A DNA stretch of 64,000 bases from Flaccisagitta enflata (GCA_965153355.1 OZ231128.1:12152001-12216000); one strand, 5' to 3'. Shown: positions 21,733 to 33,753, counted from the stretch's first letter. Notes: generated from the sequence alone by a model not told the origin. Translations and numbers: made by a program.

Positions 21733-22338
21733 TACAGTACGATGGGAGCAAAGACGACCTAGACTGGAGGATAGATTTTAGGTATTATTATTTCATTTGA
21801 TTTTAAAAAAAATATAGATTTATTCTAATTAAAGGCTGCTTTATTGCTTGAATATGTTAGCTTTTCTCATTCTTTAACTTGTGACTTGACTTCATCAGGA
21901 CTTCATTTCTCAACGTTTTAACCTAGCCCATCATATTGGGCTGAAAATTTTATATGATTTCGAAGAAAAAAAATCAGCTCAATCGGATTATTTTTACAGG
22001 TTTTACAGCTATTTTTCAGAAAGAACAATTATGTAAATTAACATTTGGGCAAAGCATAAAACTAGCATAAAACCTGTAAAAATGGTCCGATTGAGCTGAT
22101 TTTTTTTTCTAAATTTTTTAGAATTTTCTGCTCAATCTGATGAGCTAGGTTAGAACATTGAAAAATGAAGTCCTGATGAAGTCAAGTCACAAGTTGGAAA
22201 ATGAGAGAAGCCAATATATTCAAGTAATAGAGCAACCTTTGATTAGTATAAATCTCTTTTTTTTTGCACATCAAATGAAATTAAGATACTTAAAATCTAT
22301 CCTCCAGTCCAGATCGTCATTGCTCCCATCGTACTGTA
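21733..22338. mobile_element. 606 bp Tc1-like hairpin element
   Basis: TACAGTACGATGGGAGCAA at 21733 pairs with TTGCTCCCATCGTACTGTA ending 22338. Pairing continues inward: GACTGGAGGATAGATTTTA, the TCAGCTCAATCGGA block and TTTTACAGGTTTTA each have a complement in the opposite arm, with a centre near 22035. TA dinucleotides flank the CAGT ends. Confidence 0.88.
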
Positions 22339-22401
22339 TATATTCGACATTTTTTCTTCCCACCAACACGCTAGTGTACACATGTATGTTGTGTATCCGT
22401 T

Positions 22402-22548
22402 TTTGGTCGCGTTCACGTGACTCTACATCTTGCTGTTTAAGTTTGTCGGTCCGACCATCTGTTCGTCCGTCCTTCACATTTTTTTTTGTATCATTGCTCC
22501 TGCCTAACCGTTAGCGACTGTAGTGCACTGTATCCGACCCTGTGTATA
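22402..22548 (+). mobile_element. A-type hairpin MITE
   Basis: TTTTTGGTCGCGTTCACGTG left hairpin; right part CTCCTGCCTAACCGTTAGCG, then GTATCCGACCCTGTG. Confidence 0.65.
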
Positions 22549-23295
22549 TTTTCGCTTGCTTCGCTTAACAGCTATACAGTAAAGGTCATACTGACACGGT
22601 GGACTGATTAAAAGTTTCTACCGGCACAACTCAAGGCTAAGAAGTTGTCTCTTTATCGTGTAAAGGCTACAAGAAAAGCCCCTTCAGCAAAGTGAACTCT
22701 TCTTCAGCAAATCACCATGTCGCCGATGGGAATAATTAGAAATTGATAAAAAAAAGATTGATAAAAAAAACCTGATAAAATGATCAAAAGAAATTAATGA
22801 AAAAATCACCACTTGTTAAAAGATACGGATAGTTCTTTTTTCTTTGCCAATGAATAGAAAAAAAAATCGTTTCTTCTTCAAAAGAACAAGTGACGCGGGG
22901 TCACAATATCGTTGCGGACGAGTGGACAGGAGCATCCAACCCCCATCCATACCCAAACCCACCCCCAACCAGGCATATTGTGGAGAAGCGGGAAGCGCCG
23001 CTTCTCGGAAGCAGGGTGACAGAGTCGGAAGATCTAGCTCTATGGCATCAGAAAAGAAAAAAAAATGATATTTCGCTCTGTTAGTGTAAGAGCACATGAA
23101 CAGTTGTCACAAATCATTTCCCAATTAGATAATCTAAAAACTCGATGTTTTTTCTGTAAATCTACCACTTTTCAGATTGATCCTATGAGAAATGACTTGA
23201 TTTTTCCACAATTCCACCATTCTAGTCTGCATTTTGCTTGTCGGAAGCTTGCGAGAAAAATTTCTTAAACACACACAAAAAGTATTGAAAACGCT
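22549..23295. other. Intron, no feature recognised
   Basis: Mixed AT-rich sequence. Short open frames lack supporting splice signals that fit the gene model. Confidence 0.4.
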
Positions 23296-23309
23296 CTTTT
23301 TAACTCAAT

Positions 23310-23375
23310 GACCCAAGACCAACGGATCGACGGACGGACAAAGCCTCGTATGGAGTTGCGCGTCTGCAACTAAAA
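23310..23375 (-). mobile_element. D-type hairpin MITE end, reverse orientation
   Basis: GACGGACGGACAAAGCCTCG followed by TATGGAGTTGCGCGTCTGCA and the hairpin AGTTGCGCGTCTGCAACT with an AAAAA tail. The stem (AGTTGC) defines a subfamily distinct from the A and B types. Confidence 0.65.
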
Positions 23376-23467
23376 AGTGTAACTTTACGCGTAGAAAAAA
23401 AGGACATTAATCAGGATGTGATAACAAAAAAACTCCTCAGCTACCACGTCTCCCCACGTTTATCTCT

Positions 23468-23469
<2 letters not shown>

Positions 23470-23525
<56 letters not shown>
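23470..23525 (+). repeat. (CT)n microsatellite
   Basis: CT dinucleotides in front of the Ser/Thr/Pro-rich open frame. Confidence 0.98.
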
Positions 23526-23529
<4 letters not shown>

Positions 23530-23800
23530 TTGTGTCTCTGCGCTGCTGTGTAGATCTATCTGCCTGTAGCTGGAACTGTGTCTTACTATGTAAGACTGTG
23601 TACGTTTCTCCCTCAGTCTGTCTCTCTCTCTCTCTGTCTGTCCTCCCCTTCCTCCCCTTGGCAACGCTCCTGGATTTCACACCGTTATCATGCGTTCTTT
23701 AAAATTCTCCTCGTCTTCTCTATCACCAACGCCGCCAACATCCTCACCGACATCACCGACGTCGTCACCGGCCTCTCCCGACGCGTCACCCGCGATCAAG

Positions 23801-24177
23801 CGTCGTTTGTCTCTCCCCGTTTTCGGCGGCGGTGGCGGCGGCGGCGGTGGCGGCGGCGGTGGCGGTGGCGGTGGACGGTGGGGTCGTAACAGCGGCAGCG
23901 ATGGCAGAGGTGTTAGCGGTGACAGCGGTTGTCTTCAGAGAAGGTTCGGAGGCGGAAGCGACGACGAACATCATCAGTCTCATCATCATCGCAATCTTAA
24001 TCTCATTCGAGGAGTTTTTGTCAATTACACTTCTTCATGGTCGGAATGGAAACTCGACAAGATTTTGAGGAGACGACGATTGCCCAGAAAAGTTGACAAC
24101 GACGACGACGATGATGACCGCGGTCATGACTTTGTCAACGACGACGACGATGACGACGACGACGGAAACAACGATGA

Positions 24178-24205
<28 letters not shown>
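23801..24205 (+). CDS. Candidate sixth exon: Gly-rich then acidic
   Basis: The open frame extends from an ATG at 23690 to a stop after 24215. I place the exon end at GAG|GTAGAG (24206), which keeps phase 0 with the 25049 exon. The start is uncertain: the only AG giving phase 0 after the 15975 donor is ATCAAG|CGT at 23801, which is a poor acceptor; starting at the 23690 ATG as a separate first exon is the alternative. The peptide has RRLSLPVFGG, a poly-Gly run, a Ser/Asp/Gly block, then complex sequence (GVFVNYTSSWSEWKLDKILR) and a poly-Asp tail. No domain is recognised. Confidence 0.45.
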
Positions 24206-24770
<565 letters not shown>

Positions 24771-25005
24771 ATGGCGCCATTTTTAACTGTTTGACAGTTT
24801 ATCAATGAAAACTGATAATAAAGAAATAAAACCAATATCATCTCATTGTCCACAACAAAGAAAATGCCAATTATATTGGCTGACAAGTTTCATAAAACAT
24901 GAAAACGATCGTATTTCTTTCTTTTTTTTTGCACTTCCTGTCTCTCTGTCCGTTTGTCTGTATTTACTCCCTGCCTCTCTATCAGTTTGTCTGCGTTCCC
25001 GTCAG

Positions 25006-25048
<43 letters not shown>

Positions 25049-25268
25049 GCTAGAGGTGGTCATCCCTCGACGAGCCGCCCGTCCTTGCCATTCTTTCGCC
25101 GCAATTCTACCACCGCCGCATTCTCCTCCTCCTCCTCCTCCTCTTCCTCCTTCTCCCTCTTTCCACAACGCCCAAACAGCGACTTAAGAAACAGTAACAA
25201 CAATGGACCAGGTTCCCGTTGCACCGCAGATCATGAGGAACGTGTAAAAACTAATTTCTCCGGAGAAG
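25049..25268 (+). CDS. Seventh exon: Ser-rich
   Basis: The acceptor is the end of a (CT)n tract, CTCTCTCTCAG|GCT, where the microsatellite serves as an unusually long pyrimidine tract. Donor GAAG|GTATGG. The frame reads ARGGHPSTSRPSLPFFRRNS, a run of nine Ser, then PQRPNSDLRNSNNNGPGSRC and TADHEERVKTNFSGE. Phase 0 in, one base out. Confidence 0.6.
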
Positions 25269-25431
25269 GTATGGACCATAATACTCATCTACCATCTTCA
25301 CCATATAAGTACGGACAGAAGAAAACAAATAAAAAACAAACAAATAAAACAGAAATATCAAGAGCGGAAGAGTTTCACTCCTAGGCTAAACGCACATAAT
25401 TCGTTGCATTTACCAGAGTTAAAGCAGTTTT

Positions 25432-25578
25432 TTAGGTGCGACAAAGCACCTCTATAACTGGCTGTGTCCGTTGGTTGGTCGGTCGGTTGGTCGGTCTGTC
25501 TGTCTGTCTGTCTGTCTGTAACGAATTCGTTCGACGATCCACACGTCGCACCTGATTGGCCTACTTGGCCTTGTTTTT
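25432..25578 (+). mobile_element. Complete B-type hairpin MITE
   Basis: TTTTTAGGTGCGACAAAGCA with hairpin AGGTGCGACAAAGCACCT, CTATAACTGGCTGTGTCCGT, CGGT/CTGT units, ATTCGTTCGACGATCCACAC, then GTCGCACCTGATTGG and CTACTTGGCCTTGTTTTT. It is about 147 bp. The stem half CGCACCT reappears at the right end, parallel to CGCGACT in A-type copies. Confidence 0.85.
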
Positions 25579-25725
25579 AAGGGGACCAATGCAATGTGAT
25601 TATGGTAGCGGCAGTCTTCAAAGTTGATGCTCGTTTTCAACTGTCCGTATATCAAATTTGGAATTTATGAATTATGACTAAGCCATTTTGATAAACTCTA
25701 CTCAGCTCTGCCCACGTTGCTCGTT

Positions 25726-26687
25726 TTTAGTCGCTTGCTACGCGACTCTACACTCCACTATGTCGGTCGGTCGGTCGGTTGGTTGGTCGGTTGGTCGGTC
25801 GGTCGGTCGGTCGGCCGGTCGGTCGGTCGGTTGGTCCCCTTTTGGGCAGCGGCCCCAAAGGGGCCAATGACCTATGCTTTCACACATAGGGGAAATTTCT
25901 CCTTCTCGTTCTCCTTTTCCTCCGCCCCCCTCCTTGAGGCCCAAATCCTAGCTTCAAGGCTCCAATCCCAGCTTTGAAATTTAAATCCCGGCCTTGAGGC
26001 TCAAATTCCAGCCTCGTGGCTTAAATCCCAGCCTCGAGGCTCAAATCCCAGCCTCAAGGCTCAAATCCCAGCCTCGAGGCTCAAATCCCAGCCTCGAGGC
26101 TCAAATCCCAGCCTCGAGGCTCAAATCCCAGCCTCGAGACTCAAATCCCAGCCTCGAGACTCAAATCCCAGCCTCAAGGCCCAAATCTTAGCCTCAAGGT
26201 TCATATCCCAGCCTTCAGGCTCAAATCCAAACCTCAGGGCCCTAATTCCAGCCTCAAGGCCCTAATTCCAGCCTCGAGACTCAAATCCCAGCCTCGAGAC
26301 TCAAATCCCAGCCTCAAGGCCCAAATCTTAGCCTCAAGGTTCATATCCCAGCCTTCAGGCTCAAATCCAAGCCTCAGGGCCCTAATTCCAGCCTCAAGGC
26401 CCTAATTCCAGCCTAGAGCCGCAAATAAAAACAGCATAGGTCATCGGCCCCTACGCGGCCGCTGCCCCTTTAACCATCTCACACCCACAGCCACTCATAA
26501 CCGGGCAACGGGCAACGGGTACCGCTGACCATCTAACGCTTTTGCGACTATTTACTTTTTCGGCGTTTTTAAGCTTTTTGAGCATACGGGATACGGCTCC
26601 TGCCCAGATGCCCTAGTGACCTTCTCCAGCACTGCTCCTGCCCACCCGCACGCGACTAGGGTAGCCGTGTATCCGGCCTTGTTTTCA
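25726..26687 (+). mobile_element. A-type hairpin MITE carrying a minisatellite element
   Basis: The left hairpin AGTCGCTTGCTACGCGACT and a CGGT array (25763-25835) are followed by a nested element (GCAGCGGCCCCAAAGGGGCC to TAGGTCATCGGCCCCTACGC, about 25848-26470). The A-type right end GCACGCGACTAGGGTAGCC and CGGCCTTGTTTTC closes at 26687. The nested element holds about 24 copies of a 20-bp unit like CCCAGCCTCGAGGCTCAAAT. Confidence 0.85.
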
Positions 26688-26971
26688 ATTGAAATGCTCT
26701 GTACCAGAAGATTAACCAGCTGTTTGGCTGTTTTGCTCTGTCTGACCCTCTGTTGGTTGGTCCGTTGGTACTCTTTTTTGGTTCTTCCTTCCCTGAGTGA
26801 GACTAGCTGAAAAGTGAAAGTGCATTTAAGCCCCCCACCCCACCCCCATCCACGACGGTATGGTTTCCATAGGATTTTTTATTTAATGAAAGTGCATTTA
26901 AGTGACGGGCTAAGTTTTTCTTCTCATCATGGACACCATTCTCCGTTTCCACTCAATTTCTTTACAACCAG

Positions 26972-27219
26972 GTAAAAATCAGCGTAACTTGACAAGCGAC
27001 TGCGAGAATGCCCCGTCCACATCGGCGTCCGCATCAGCAGCAGCAGCAACAGGAGGGGCAGCGGCGTCAACAGCGGCGACAGCAGCGGCAAACAAAGAAA
27101 AAGAACAGGGAGAGGTTGAGAAGGGAGAGGAGGAGGAGGAGGAGGAGGAGCGACTGGATTTCAGAAGGGGGATCTTCGGACGAAGATCCTCCCTGAAAAA
27201 TATGCTCATTTGGTCAAAG
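26972..27219 (+). CDS. Eighth exon: Ala-rich and Glu-rich
   Basis: Acceptor TTCTTTACAACCAG|GT with a good pyrimidine tract; consensus donor AAG|GTGAGA. With one carried base the frame reads GKNQRNLTSDCENAPSTSAS, an Ala-rich stretch, NKEKEQGEVEKG, a run of Glu, and LDFRRGIFGRRSSLKNMLIW SK. The last, more complex part may belong to a folded region leading to the MyTH4 domain. Ends in phase 0. Confidence 0.65.
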
Positions 27220-27322
27220 GTGAGAAAAAAACATGAAAACCAAAAAACTGAGATGAAATGAATGAATGTGTGTGTGCCGGTACCTGCGTGGGCCTGCACC
27301 TATGTGGGCCTGTGCCTGTGTG

Positions 27323-27323
27323 C

Positions 27324-27414
<91 letters not shown>

Positions 27415-27480
27415 TTTGTGTTATATGTTTGTGTGTGTGTGTGACTGTGTCTGTGTGTGTGTCCGTGTGGGTCCGTGTGT
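27323..27480 (+). repeat. (GT)n microsatellite
   Basis: GT repeats with GC and TTTG interruptions; a short (GTGC)n block follows near 27506-27535. Cys/Val frames are spurious. Confidence 0.95.
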
Positions 27481-27703
27481 GTGTGTTTGAGCTATCTATA
27501 TTCGTATGCGTGCGTGCGTGCGTGCGTGCGTGCATGCGTTCATTGATTAGTCAAGATGGTGTCTCTGGGCAATTAAATAAAAAATGATTTGTCGCTCTCC
27601 CCTCGCCTTCCGCCCCCCTAACCCCCCCACCACGTCTTCCCCCCTACCCTCCCACCTACGTCATTTATGTCACCCGTTACTCATTCCCTCACTTGAACTC
27701 CCC

Positions 27704-27846
27704 GTTTTTTGTCGCGTACAGGCGACTCTACCTACACCCTGCTGTGTCGGTCTGTCGGTAACTTTTTCGATTTGAGAGCGTTTTTCCGCTCCACTGTCCC
27801 TGCCCACCCGTCCGCGACTGGGGGTCCGTTCGTACGGCCTTGTTAA
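27704..27846 (+). mobile_element. A-type hairpin MITE
   Basis: TTTTTTGTCGCGTACAGGCG hairpin; right end CCCACCCGTCCGCGACT and TACGGCCTTGTT. It is followed at 27860-27890 by another short CGGT array. Confidence 0.75.
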
Positions 27847-28011
27847 TGTTATGTGATTTCTATCCGTTGGTTGGTCGGTCGGTCTCTCCGTTTAACCCCG
27901 CGCAATACTGCTGTTTTTAACCCATAACTTAATGGCTGTGATCTCTCATGACGTGCCACATTCTTTTCTATTCCTTCATTTATTCATTTATTTAGTCGTT
28001 TATGGATTCAT

Positions 28012-28014
<3 letters not shown>

Positions 28015-28075
<61 letters not shown>

Positions 28076-28183
28076 CGTTCGATTGATTGATTGATTGATT
28101 GATTGATAGATTGATTGATTGATTGATTCATTCATTCATTCATTCATTCATTCATTCATTCATTCATTCATTCATTCATTCAT
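28015..28183 (+). repeat. (GATT)n and (CATT)n microsatellites
   Basis: GATT repeats to about 28127, then CATT repeats to 28183. Confidence 0.97.
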
Positions 28184-28298
28184 TCTAAACGCTAATTCAC
28201 ATATATATATATCCTTACTCAGCGAGGCGCATATATGTCGCACAATTGTCCACAACTATGGCCTTGTTCTTTTCTTTTTTTTTTATTCCATCTGAAAG

Positions 28299-28592
28299 GA
28301 GCCAATCAAAAAATCGTTACTCAGTCAGGTGGACAAAAACCTGCGAAAATTGTCCCTCGTGTCTTTCGCGTTGATCATGGAGTTTATGGGAGATGGCACA
28401 AGACTCGCCGAAAAAGATGATGATGACGACGATGATGATAACGATGAATACGACGACGATAAATACGACGATGATAAAGACGACGACTACGAGGATACTG
28501 ATAACGTCCATGAGGAGGAGGAAGCGAGGAATGATGATGGAGTTGCCGAAATTGGCGGGTTACGTAAAAAAGTGGAAAATCGGCGAGTAAAG
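28299..28592 (+). CDS. Ninth exon: N-terminal half of a MyTH4 domain plus acidic insertion
   Basis: Acceptor TTATTCCATCTGAAAG|GAG; consensus donor AAAG|GTAAGG; 98 whole codons, phase 0 at both ends. The peptide opens EPIKKSLLSQVDKNLRKLSL and continues VSFALIMEFMGDG, matching the first helices of MyTH4 domains (pattern I-x-x-S-L-L ... F-x-x-I-M-x-F/Y-M-G-D). About 55 residues of Asp, Asn, Tyr and Lys follow, then EEEEARNDDGVAEIGGLRKK and VENRRVK. In ordinary MyTH4 domains the MGD motif is followed within about 15-20 residues by the next helix, so the acidic block looks like a repeat-derived insertion in a loop. The acceptor lies 29 bp after a GGCCTTGTTC element end. Confidence 0.75.
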
Positions 28593-28600
28593 GTAAGGTC

Positions 28601-28867
<267 letters not shown>

Positions 28868-28993
28868 GTCATGGTTTCCAAATAAATGAATTAATCATTC
28901 TAGCTAAATTTGTCTATTTACAAATGCAATCAATTTCAGATCTCCTACATACCGCAGCCAAGCTAAGCAAAGCGATTAAATTTCCCTTAACAG

Positions 28994-29091
28994 ATTGCGC
29001 TGAGGTTAATTCTGAATGGATGGCAATTTCCTGCGCTCCGAGATGAAATATTCCTTCAATTATGCAAACAAACTTCGAATAATAATTCAAG
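28994..29091 (+). CDS. Tenth exon: second part of the MyTH4 domain
   Basis: Acceptor TTTCCCTTAACAG|ATT; donor TCAAG|GTATGT. In phase 0 it encodes IALRLILNGWQFPALRDEIF and LQLCKQTSNNNS. The LRDEI(F/Y)xQLCKQ signature followed by an Asn-rich turn is the best-conserved segment of MyTH4 domains and supports the assignment. It ends with two extra bases, so at least one more exon is needed. An alternative acceptor 46 bp upstream (ATTTCAG at 28941) gives stops in the required phase and was not used. Confidence 0.75.
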
Positions 29092-29157
29092 GTATGTAAA
29101 TGATTTTAAATGGCATCGAGGATTTTTTGCGCGCTTTTGTATTGTCTGTAGAATACC

Positions 29158-29292
<135 letters not shown>

Positions 29293-29640
29293 AATAGAAT
29301 ATTGCACGTCGAATAAAACTAGAACTAAAGCCAAGTTTTGTAATGGTTCACACAAAACATTACCAAAAAGAATCAAGAAAAACAATTGAAACTATAGTTA
29401 AGTACCATATGTGCTCCAATAATTCGGGAGAAGCAAGACTTACTTATTTTCTTTCCCATGCATGAAAGTCAATAGTACAAATTATGCACGATCCCAAGCC
29501 ATGGTGTCCTTCCAAATCTCTCCCCCCGCCCCGAATAGAGGATCCAACATATGATGCTGATGTTGATAGATGAGGCCTGAGGGCATATTGAATGCAGCGG
29601 TGCCCGAGGCCCCTGAGTAACTGTATGTTAGAATGTGGAA
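29293..29640. other. Intergenic or intronic, no feature recognised
   Basis: No exon continuing the MyTH4 gene could be recognised. An AATAAA is present near 29311, but without a terminal exon it cannot be called a poly(A) signal. Confidence 0.35.
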
Positions 29641-30022
29641 ATGCGAGGGGCAGCGACTAGGAAGGAGCCAATGATCTATGCTTAGCTCGAATTGGAGCAT
29701 CTAAGCTGAGAATCTGAGAATAAAGCCCATGATTTGAGCCTAGGGGCTGGGATTTGAGCCTGGAGGCTTGGATTTGTGCCTGGAGGCTTAGATTTAAGCT
29801 AAAAGGCTGAGATTTGGGCCTGGAGACTGGGATTTGAGTCTCCGGGTTGGGATTTGAGCCTTGAGGCTAGGAATTGAGCTTCAGGGCTGGGAGTTGAGCC
29901 TGGAGACTGAGATTTGAGCCTCGTAAGGCAAACAGACGGAGGAGAAGAACAAGGAGGAGAAATATTCCCCATATGTGAAAGCATACGTCATGGGCCCCTT
30001 CGGGACCCCTATCCAAATGTAA
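29640..30022 (-). mobile_element. Minisatellite-bearing MITE, second copy
   Basis: GGAGCCAATGATCTATGCTT and the reverse-oriented end CATACGTCATGGGCCCCTTC flank about 11 copies of a 20-bp unit (GATTTGAGCCTGGAGGCTGG type), with GGAGGAGAAATATTCCCCAT on the right. It matches the nested element at 25848-26470 in opposite orientation. Confidence 0.75.
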
Positions 30023-30083
30023 CGATTTAAAAAGAAACTTGGTCTAGCTCGATGCGCAGCCTCTGTACCATGATGCATGATGG

Positions 30084-30360
30084 TCATCGAGGATCGTCCC
30101 TACTTAGACCGAAATAATCGAATCCCCAGTCTGTAGCTCTCGAGTCTGGATTGGGTTTGATCTTCATGACGACCGAATTGAGAAGTTGATCCGCCGACAG
30201 CGCGTACGTCTTCATGCATTCGTCTTCTTCGCCACATTTGCCGTCGACGGGGAACTTGCCGTTGAAGTTGGATCGGAAGCAGTCGGCGAACCACCAACCG
30301 GAAGCGAAGTTGGAAGCGCAATTGCCGCCAGAAAAGAGATCGTTGTCACGGTCGTATGTG
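30084..30360 (-). CDS. Exon 13: C-terminal part of the FReD domain and stop
   Basis: Acceptor TTGCACAG|C (the pyrimidine tract is partly a run of C) and stop TGA at 30084. With the carried AG the frame reads STYDRDNDLFSGGNCASNFA, then SGWWFADCFRSNFNGKF. This holds the DRDND calcium-site motif and the NCA...GWWF..C..SN.NG signature with the last two conserved cysteines of fibrinogen domains. A CGEEDEC insertion follows, then LLNSVVMKIKP, corresponding to the final strand. A short tail ends SRDDPR. Confidence 0.92.
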
Positions 30361-30364
30361 CTGT

Positions 30365-30735
30365 GCAATTTGAGGGGGGGGGGGGTGGCAGATTGGAATC
30401 ATCATTTTAACGTCAGGAACAAATAAAGTAAATTATTGGGGTAGAGAAGTCCATGGTTCAAGGATAGAAACTTGAACAAAGCCGGAGACACAGCCAAAAA
30501 GTAGTGTCTGCCCACTGGCCCACTGGCGGATGGGCAGGGGCAGTGGTGTGGGTGGGCAGGGACAGTATATGGGTCGAATGGGGCTGTAATGTGGGTAAGA
30601 GGGGGCCGGGCAGCGGTAGTAAACTCGTAATGCTCAAAAATCATTTTTGCAGCCGATTTCGCGTCATCCAAATATTCGCGTTACCGACAGACGCGCCTGA
30701 GGACACAGCCTCTTATAGTGAAATAATGAATTCTC
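30365..30735 (-). mobile_element. Decayed hairpin-family MITE in the last intron
   Basis: Near 30480-30560 GCCGGAGACACAGCCAAAAA and GGCGGATGGGCAGGGGCAG resemble the left part of A-type copies in reverse orientation; near 30685-30717 GACAGACGCGCCTGAGG and AGCCTCTTATAG resemble the other end. Confidence 0.5.
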
Positions 30736-30800
30736 TCTGTCTAATCAAAGCTAAAATGAAGAAATGGGAAGAAAATGACGTTGTTTTATAAATGAATTAC

Positions 30801-31001
30801 CTAAAATCTCGTCCGTCGTGCGTGTAGTTTCTCGTATCGGCTCTCAACGGGTCGCTCATATTCCCTCGAAATTCCGCCACCGTCAATCGATAATTGTCTT
30901 TTTCCGAATTGACGTAGAATTTGCCGTAATCCGCGTAAAACCGCTTTCCGGCTGTTGTGGAAACTTCAACGCGAAGCTTGTATTTACCGCGGTTCGTTAT
31001 T
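30801..31001 (-). CDS. Exon 12: middle of the FReD domain
   Basis: Acceptor CGTGCGCGCAG|A; donor TTTTAG|GTAATT. The frame reads KITNRGKYKLRVEVSTTAGK, RFYADYGKFYVNSEKDNYRL, TVAEFRGNMSDPLRADTRNY and THDGRDF. This matches the LTxxGxYxLRVxxxxxxGxxxYAxYxxFxVxxExxxYxLxVxxxxG segment of fibrinogen domains. One base in and two out, both consistent. Confidence 0.92.
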
Positions 31002-31109
31002 CTGCGCGCACGAAAAGAAAAAAAATTTAAGACAAAAGAGCAAAAGTACAAAAGTACAAAAGTAGCAGGAGCAGTAGACCAGGTCATCGGACTTCATTCA
31101 CTCTGCTTC

Positions 31110-31490
<381 letters not shown>

Positions 31491-31638
31491 CACAGAGCGA
31501 GCGAGAGAGACAAAGACAGAGACAGTGAGATGGACGTGGCGACAAACACCCACTCACATTAATAGACACAGACAGCGTAGAACTGATAAACTGATAGACT
31601 GTTTAACATTTCCAGTTTTCCCTCATGTTTCTACGTAC

Positions 31639-31789
31639 TTGAAAAGCAGTTGGTTTCCCAACCAAAAGTCTCCAGTTAAATTTCCGAAACCAAACTTGTA
31701 AGAATTCCAATCTTTGTCAAAGTTCGTAATTCCTTTGGATCTCCGCTGAAATATCAGCCAGTCATCCTCGCATACGCCAGTGAATGAAT
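31639..31789 (-). CDS. Exon 11: N-terminal core of the FReD domain
   Basis: Acceptor TTGGCCATTTCAG|AT; donor TTCAA|GTACGT. The frame reads DSFTGVCEDDWLIFQRRSKG, ITNFDKDWNSYKFGFGNLTG and DFWLGNQLLF. The W-x-x-F/I-Q-R-R ... F-x-x-x-W-x-x-Y-x-x-G-F-G-x-x-x-G-x-F-W-L-G-N signature is diagnostic. The usual D-G-G-G-W is replaced by EDDW, which shortens that loop. The first half of this exon is the parent of the truncated copies at 31790-33345. Confidence 0.93.
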
Positions 31790-33345
31790 CTGAAATGGCC
31801 AATGAATGAATGAATGAATGAATTCCAATCTTTGTCAAAGTTCGTAATCCAGTGAACGAATCTGAAATGGCCAATGAATAAATGAGCCAGTCATCCTCGC
31901 ATACGCCAGTGAATGAATCTGAAATGGCCAATGAATGAATGAATGATGGATGAATGAATATGCAGTGAACGAATCTGAAATGGCCAATGAATAAATAAAT
32001 GAATAAATTCAAATCTTTGTCAAAGTTTGTAATTCCTTTGGATCGCCGCTGAAATATGAGCCAGTCATCCTCGCATACGCCAGTGAATGAATCTGAAATG
32101 GCCAATGAATGAATGAATGATGGATGAATGAATATGCAGTGAACGAATCTGAAACGGCCAATGAATAAATAAATGAATAAATTCAAATCTTTGTCAAAGT
32201 TTGTAATTCCTTTGGATCGCCGCTGAAATATCAGCCAGTCATCCTCGCATACGCCAGTGAATGAATCTGAAATGGCCAATGAATGAATTAATGAATGATG
32301 GATGAATGAATATGCAGTGAACGAATCTGAAATGGCCAATGAATAAATAAATGAATAAATTCAAATCTTTGTCAAAGTTTGTAATTCCTTTGGATCGCCG
32401 CTGAAATATCAGCCAGTCATCCTCGCATACGCCAGTGAATGAATCTGAAAAGGCCAATGAATGAATGAATGAAGGAATGATGGATGAATGAATATGCCAT
32501 CAACGAATCTGAAATGGCCAATGAATAAATGAATGAATGAATTCAAATCTTTGTCAAAGTTCGTAATTTCTTTGGATCGCCGCTGAAATATCAGCCAGTC
32601 ATCCTCGCATACGCCAGTGAATGAATCTGAAATGGCCAATAAATGAATGAATGAATGAATTCCAATCTTTGTCAAAGTTCGTAATTCCTTTGGATCGCCG
32701 CTGAAATATCAGCCAGTCATCCTCGCATACGCCAGTGAATGAATCTGAAATGGCCAATGAATGAATGAATGAATGAATTCCAATCTTTGTCAAAGTTCGT
32801 AATTCCTTTGGATCGCCGCTGAAATATCAGCCTGTCATCCTCGCATTCGCCAGTGAACAAATCTGAAATAGCCAATGAATGAATGAATGATGGATGAATG
32901 AATATGAAGTGAACGAATCTGAAATGGCCAATGAATAAATGAATGAATGAATTCAAATCTTTGCCTAAGTTCATATTTCCTTTGGATCGCCGCTGAAATA
33001 TCAGCCAGTCATCCTCGCATACGCCAGTGAATGAATCTGAAATGGCCAATGAATGAATGAATGATGGATGAATGAAAATGCAGTGAACGAATCTGAAATG
33101 GCCAATGAATAAATGAATGAATGAATTCAAATTTTTGTCAAAGTCTGTATTTCCTTTGGAACGCCTTTGGAAAATCAGCCAGTCATCCTCGTATACATAC
33201 GCCAGTGAATGATTCTGAAATGGCCAATAGATAAACAAATGAATGACTTCCAATCTTTGTCAAAATTCGTAATTCCCTTGGATCGCCACTGAAATATAAG
33301 CCAGTCATCTTCGTATACACCAGTGGATGGATCTGAAGTCGCCAT
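31790..33345 (-). repeat. Array of truncated copies of exon 11 in its own upstream intron
   Basis: About nine long copies (near 32005-32102, 32178-32276, 32359-32455, 32541-32638, 32660-32755, 32777-32873, 32949-33046, 33124-33222, 33247-33345) and several fragments (31820-31984) repeat the acceptor TTGGCCATTTCAG plus the first half of exon 11 up to the FDKDWN codons. Each then passes into (TTCA)n and the next unit. None contains the second half or the donor. Some units are open in all codons and keep the VCEDDWLIFQRRSKG reading. Confidence 0.92.
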
Positions 33346-33689
33346 TGAATGAATGAAAAAAATGAATGAATGAATGATTGAATGAATGTGCCATGAATGA
33401 ATCTGAAATGGCCAATGAATGTATGGATGATGGGATTAATGGATGTATGAATTAGTGCCCAGTGAATGAGTTTGGAATGGCGAAAACATGTAAAATACAA
33501 TGCAATACAATATAAACAATGCAGTGAATGAATCTAGAATGAATGAACGGAAGATTGAATGAGCGTTCTCGCATACGTCAGAGAATGAACTTGAAATGGC
33601 CAAAACATATGTATATTGCATTGTGATGTTTTATATTGTATCCCCTATAAAACATCACAATGCAATACAGTTTATGCAATAAAATATAC

Positions 33690-33694
33690 GCATT

Positions 33695-33752
<58 letters not shown>
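33690..33752 (+). repeat. (GT)n microsatellite
   Basis: GT dinucleotides on the plus strand inside the exon 10-11 intron, close to the exon 10 donor. Confidence 0.97.

Positions 33753-33753
<1 letters not shown>

Noticed and set aside
28941-29034. Alternative exon start at 28941 encoding LLHTAAKLSKAIKFPLTDCA
   Set aside because: Needs one carried base and a different phase from the 28592 donor, and hits a stop before the LRDEIF motif; the 28994 acceptor gives the MyTH4 signature in phase.
31623-32339. 238-codon minus-strand ORF read as four tandem half-FReD domains
   Set aside because: Copies lack donors and the second half of the domain; the open frame passes through (TTCA)n. Better explained as an exon-fragment array.
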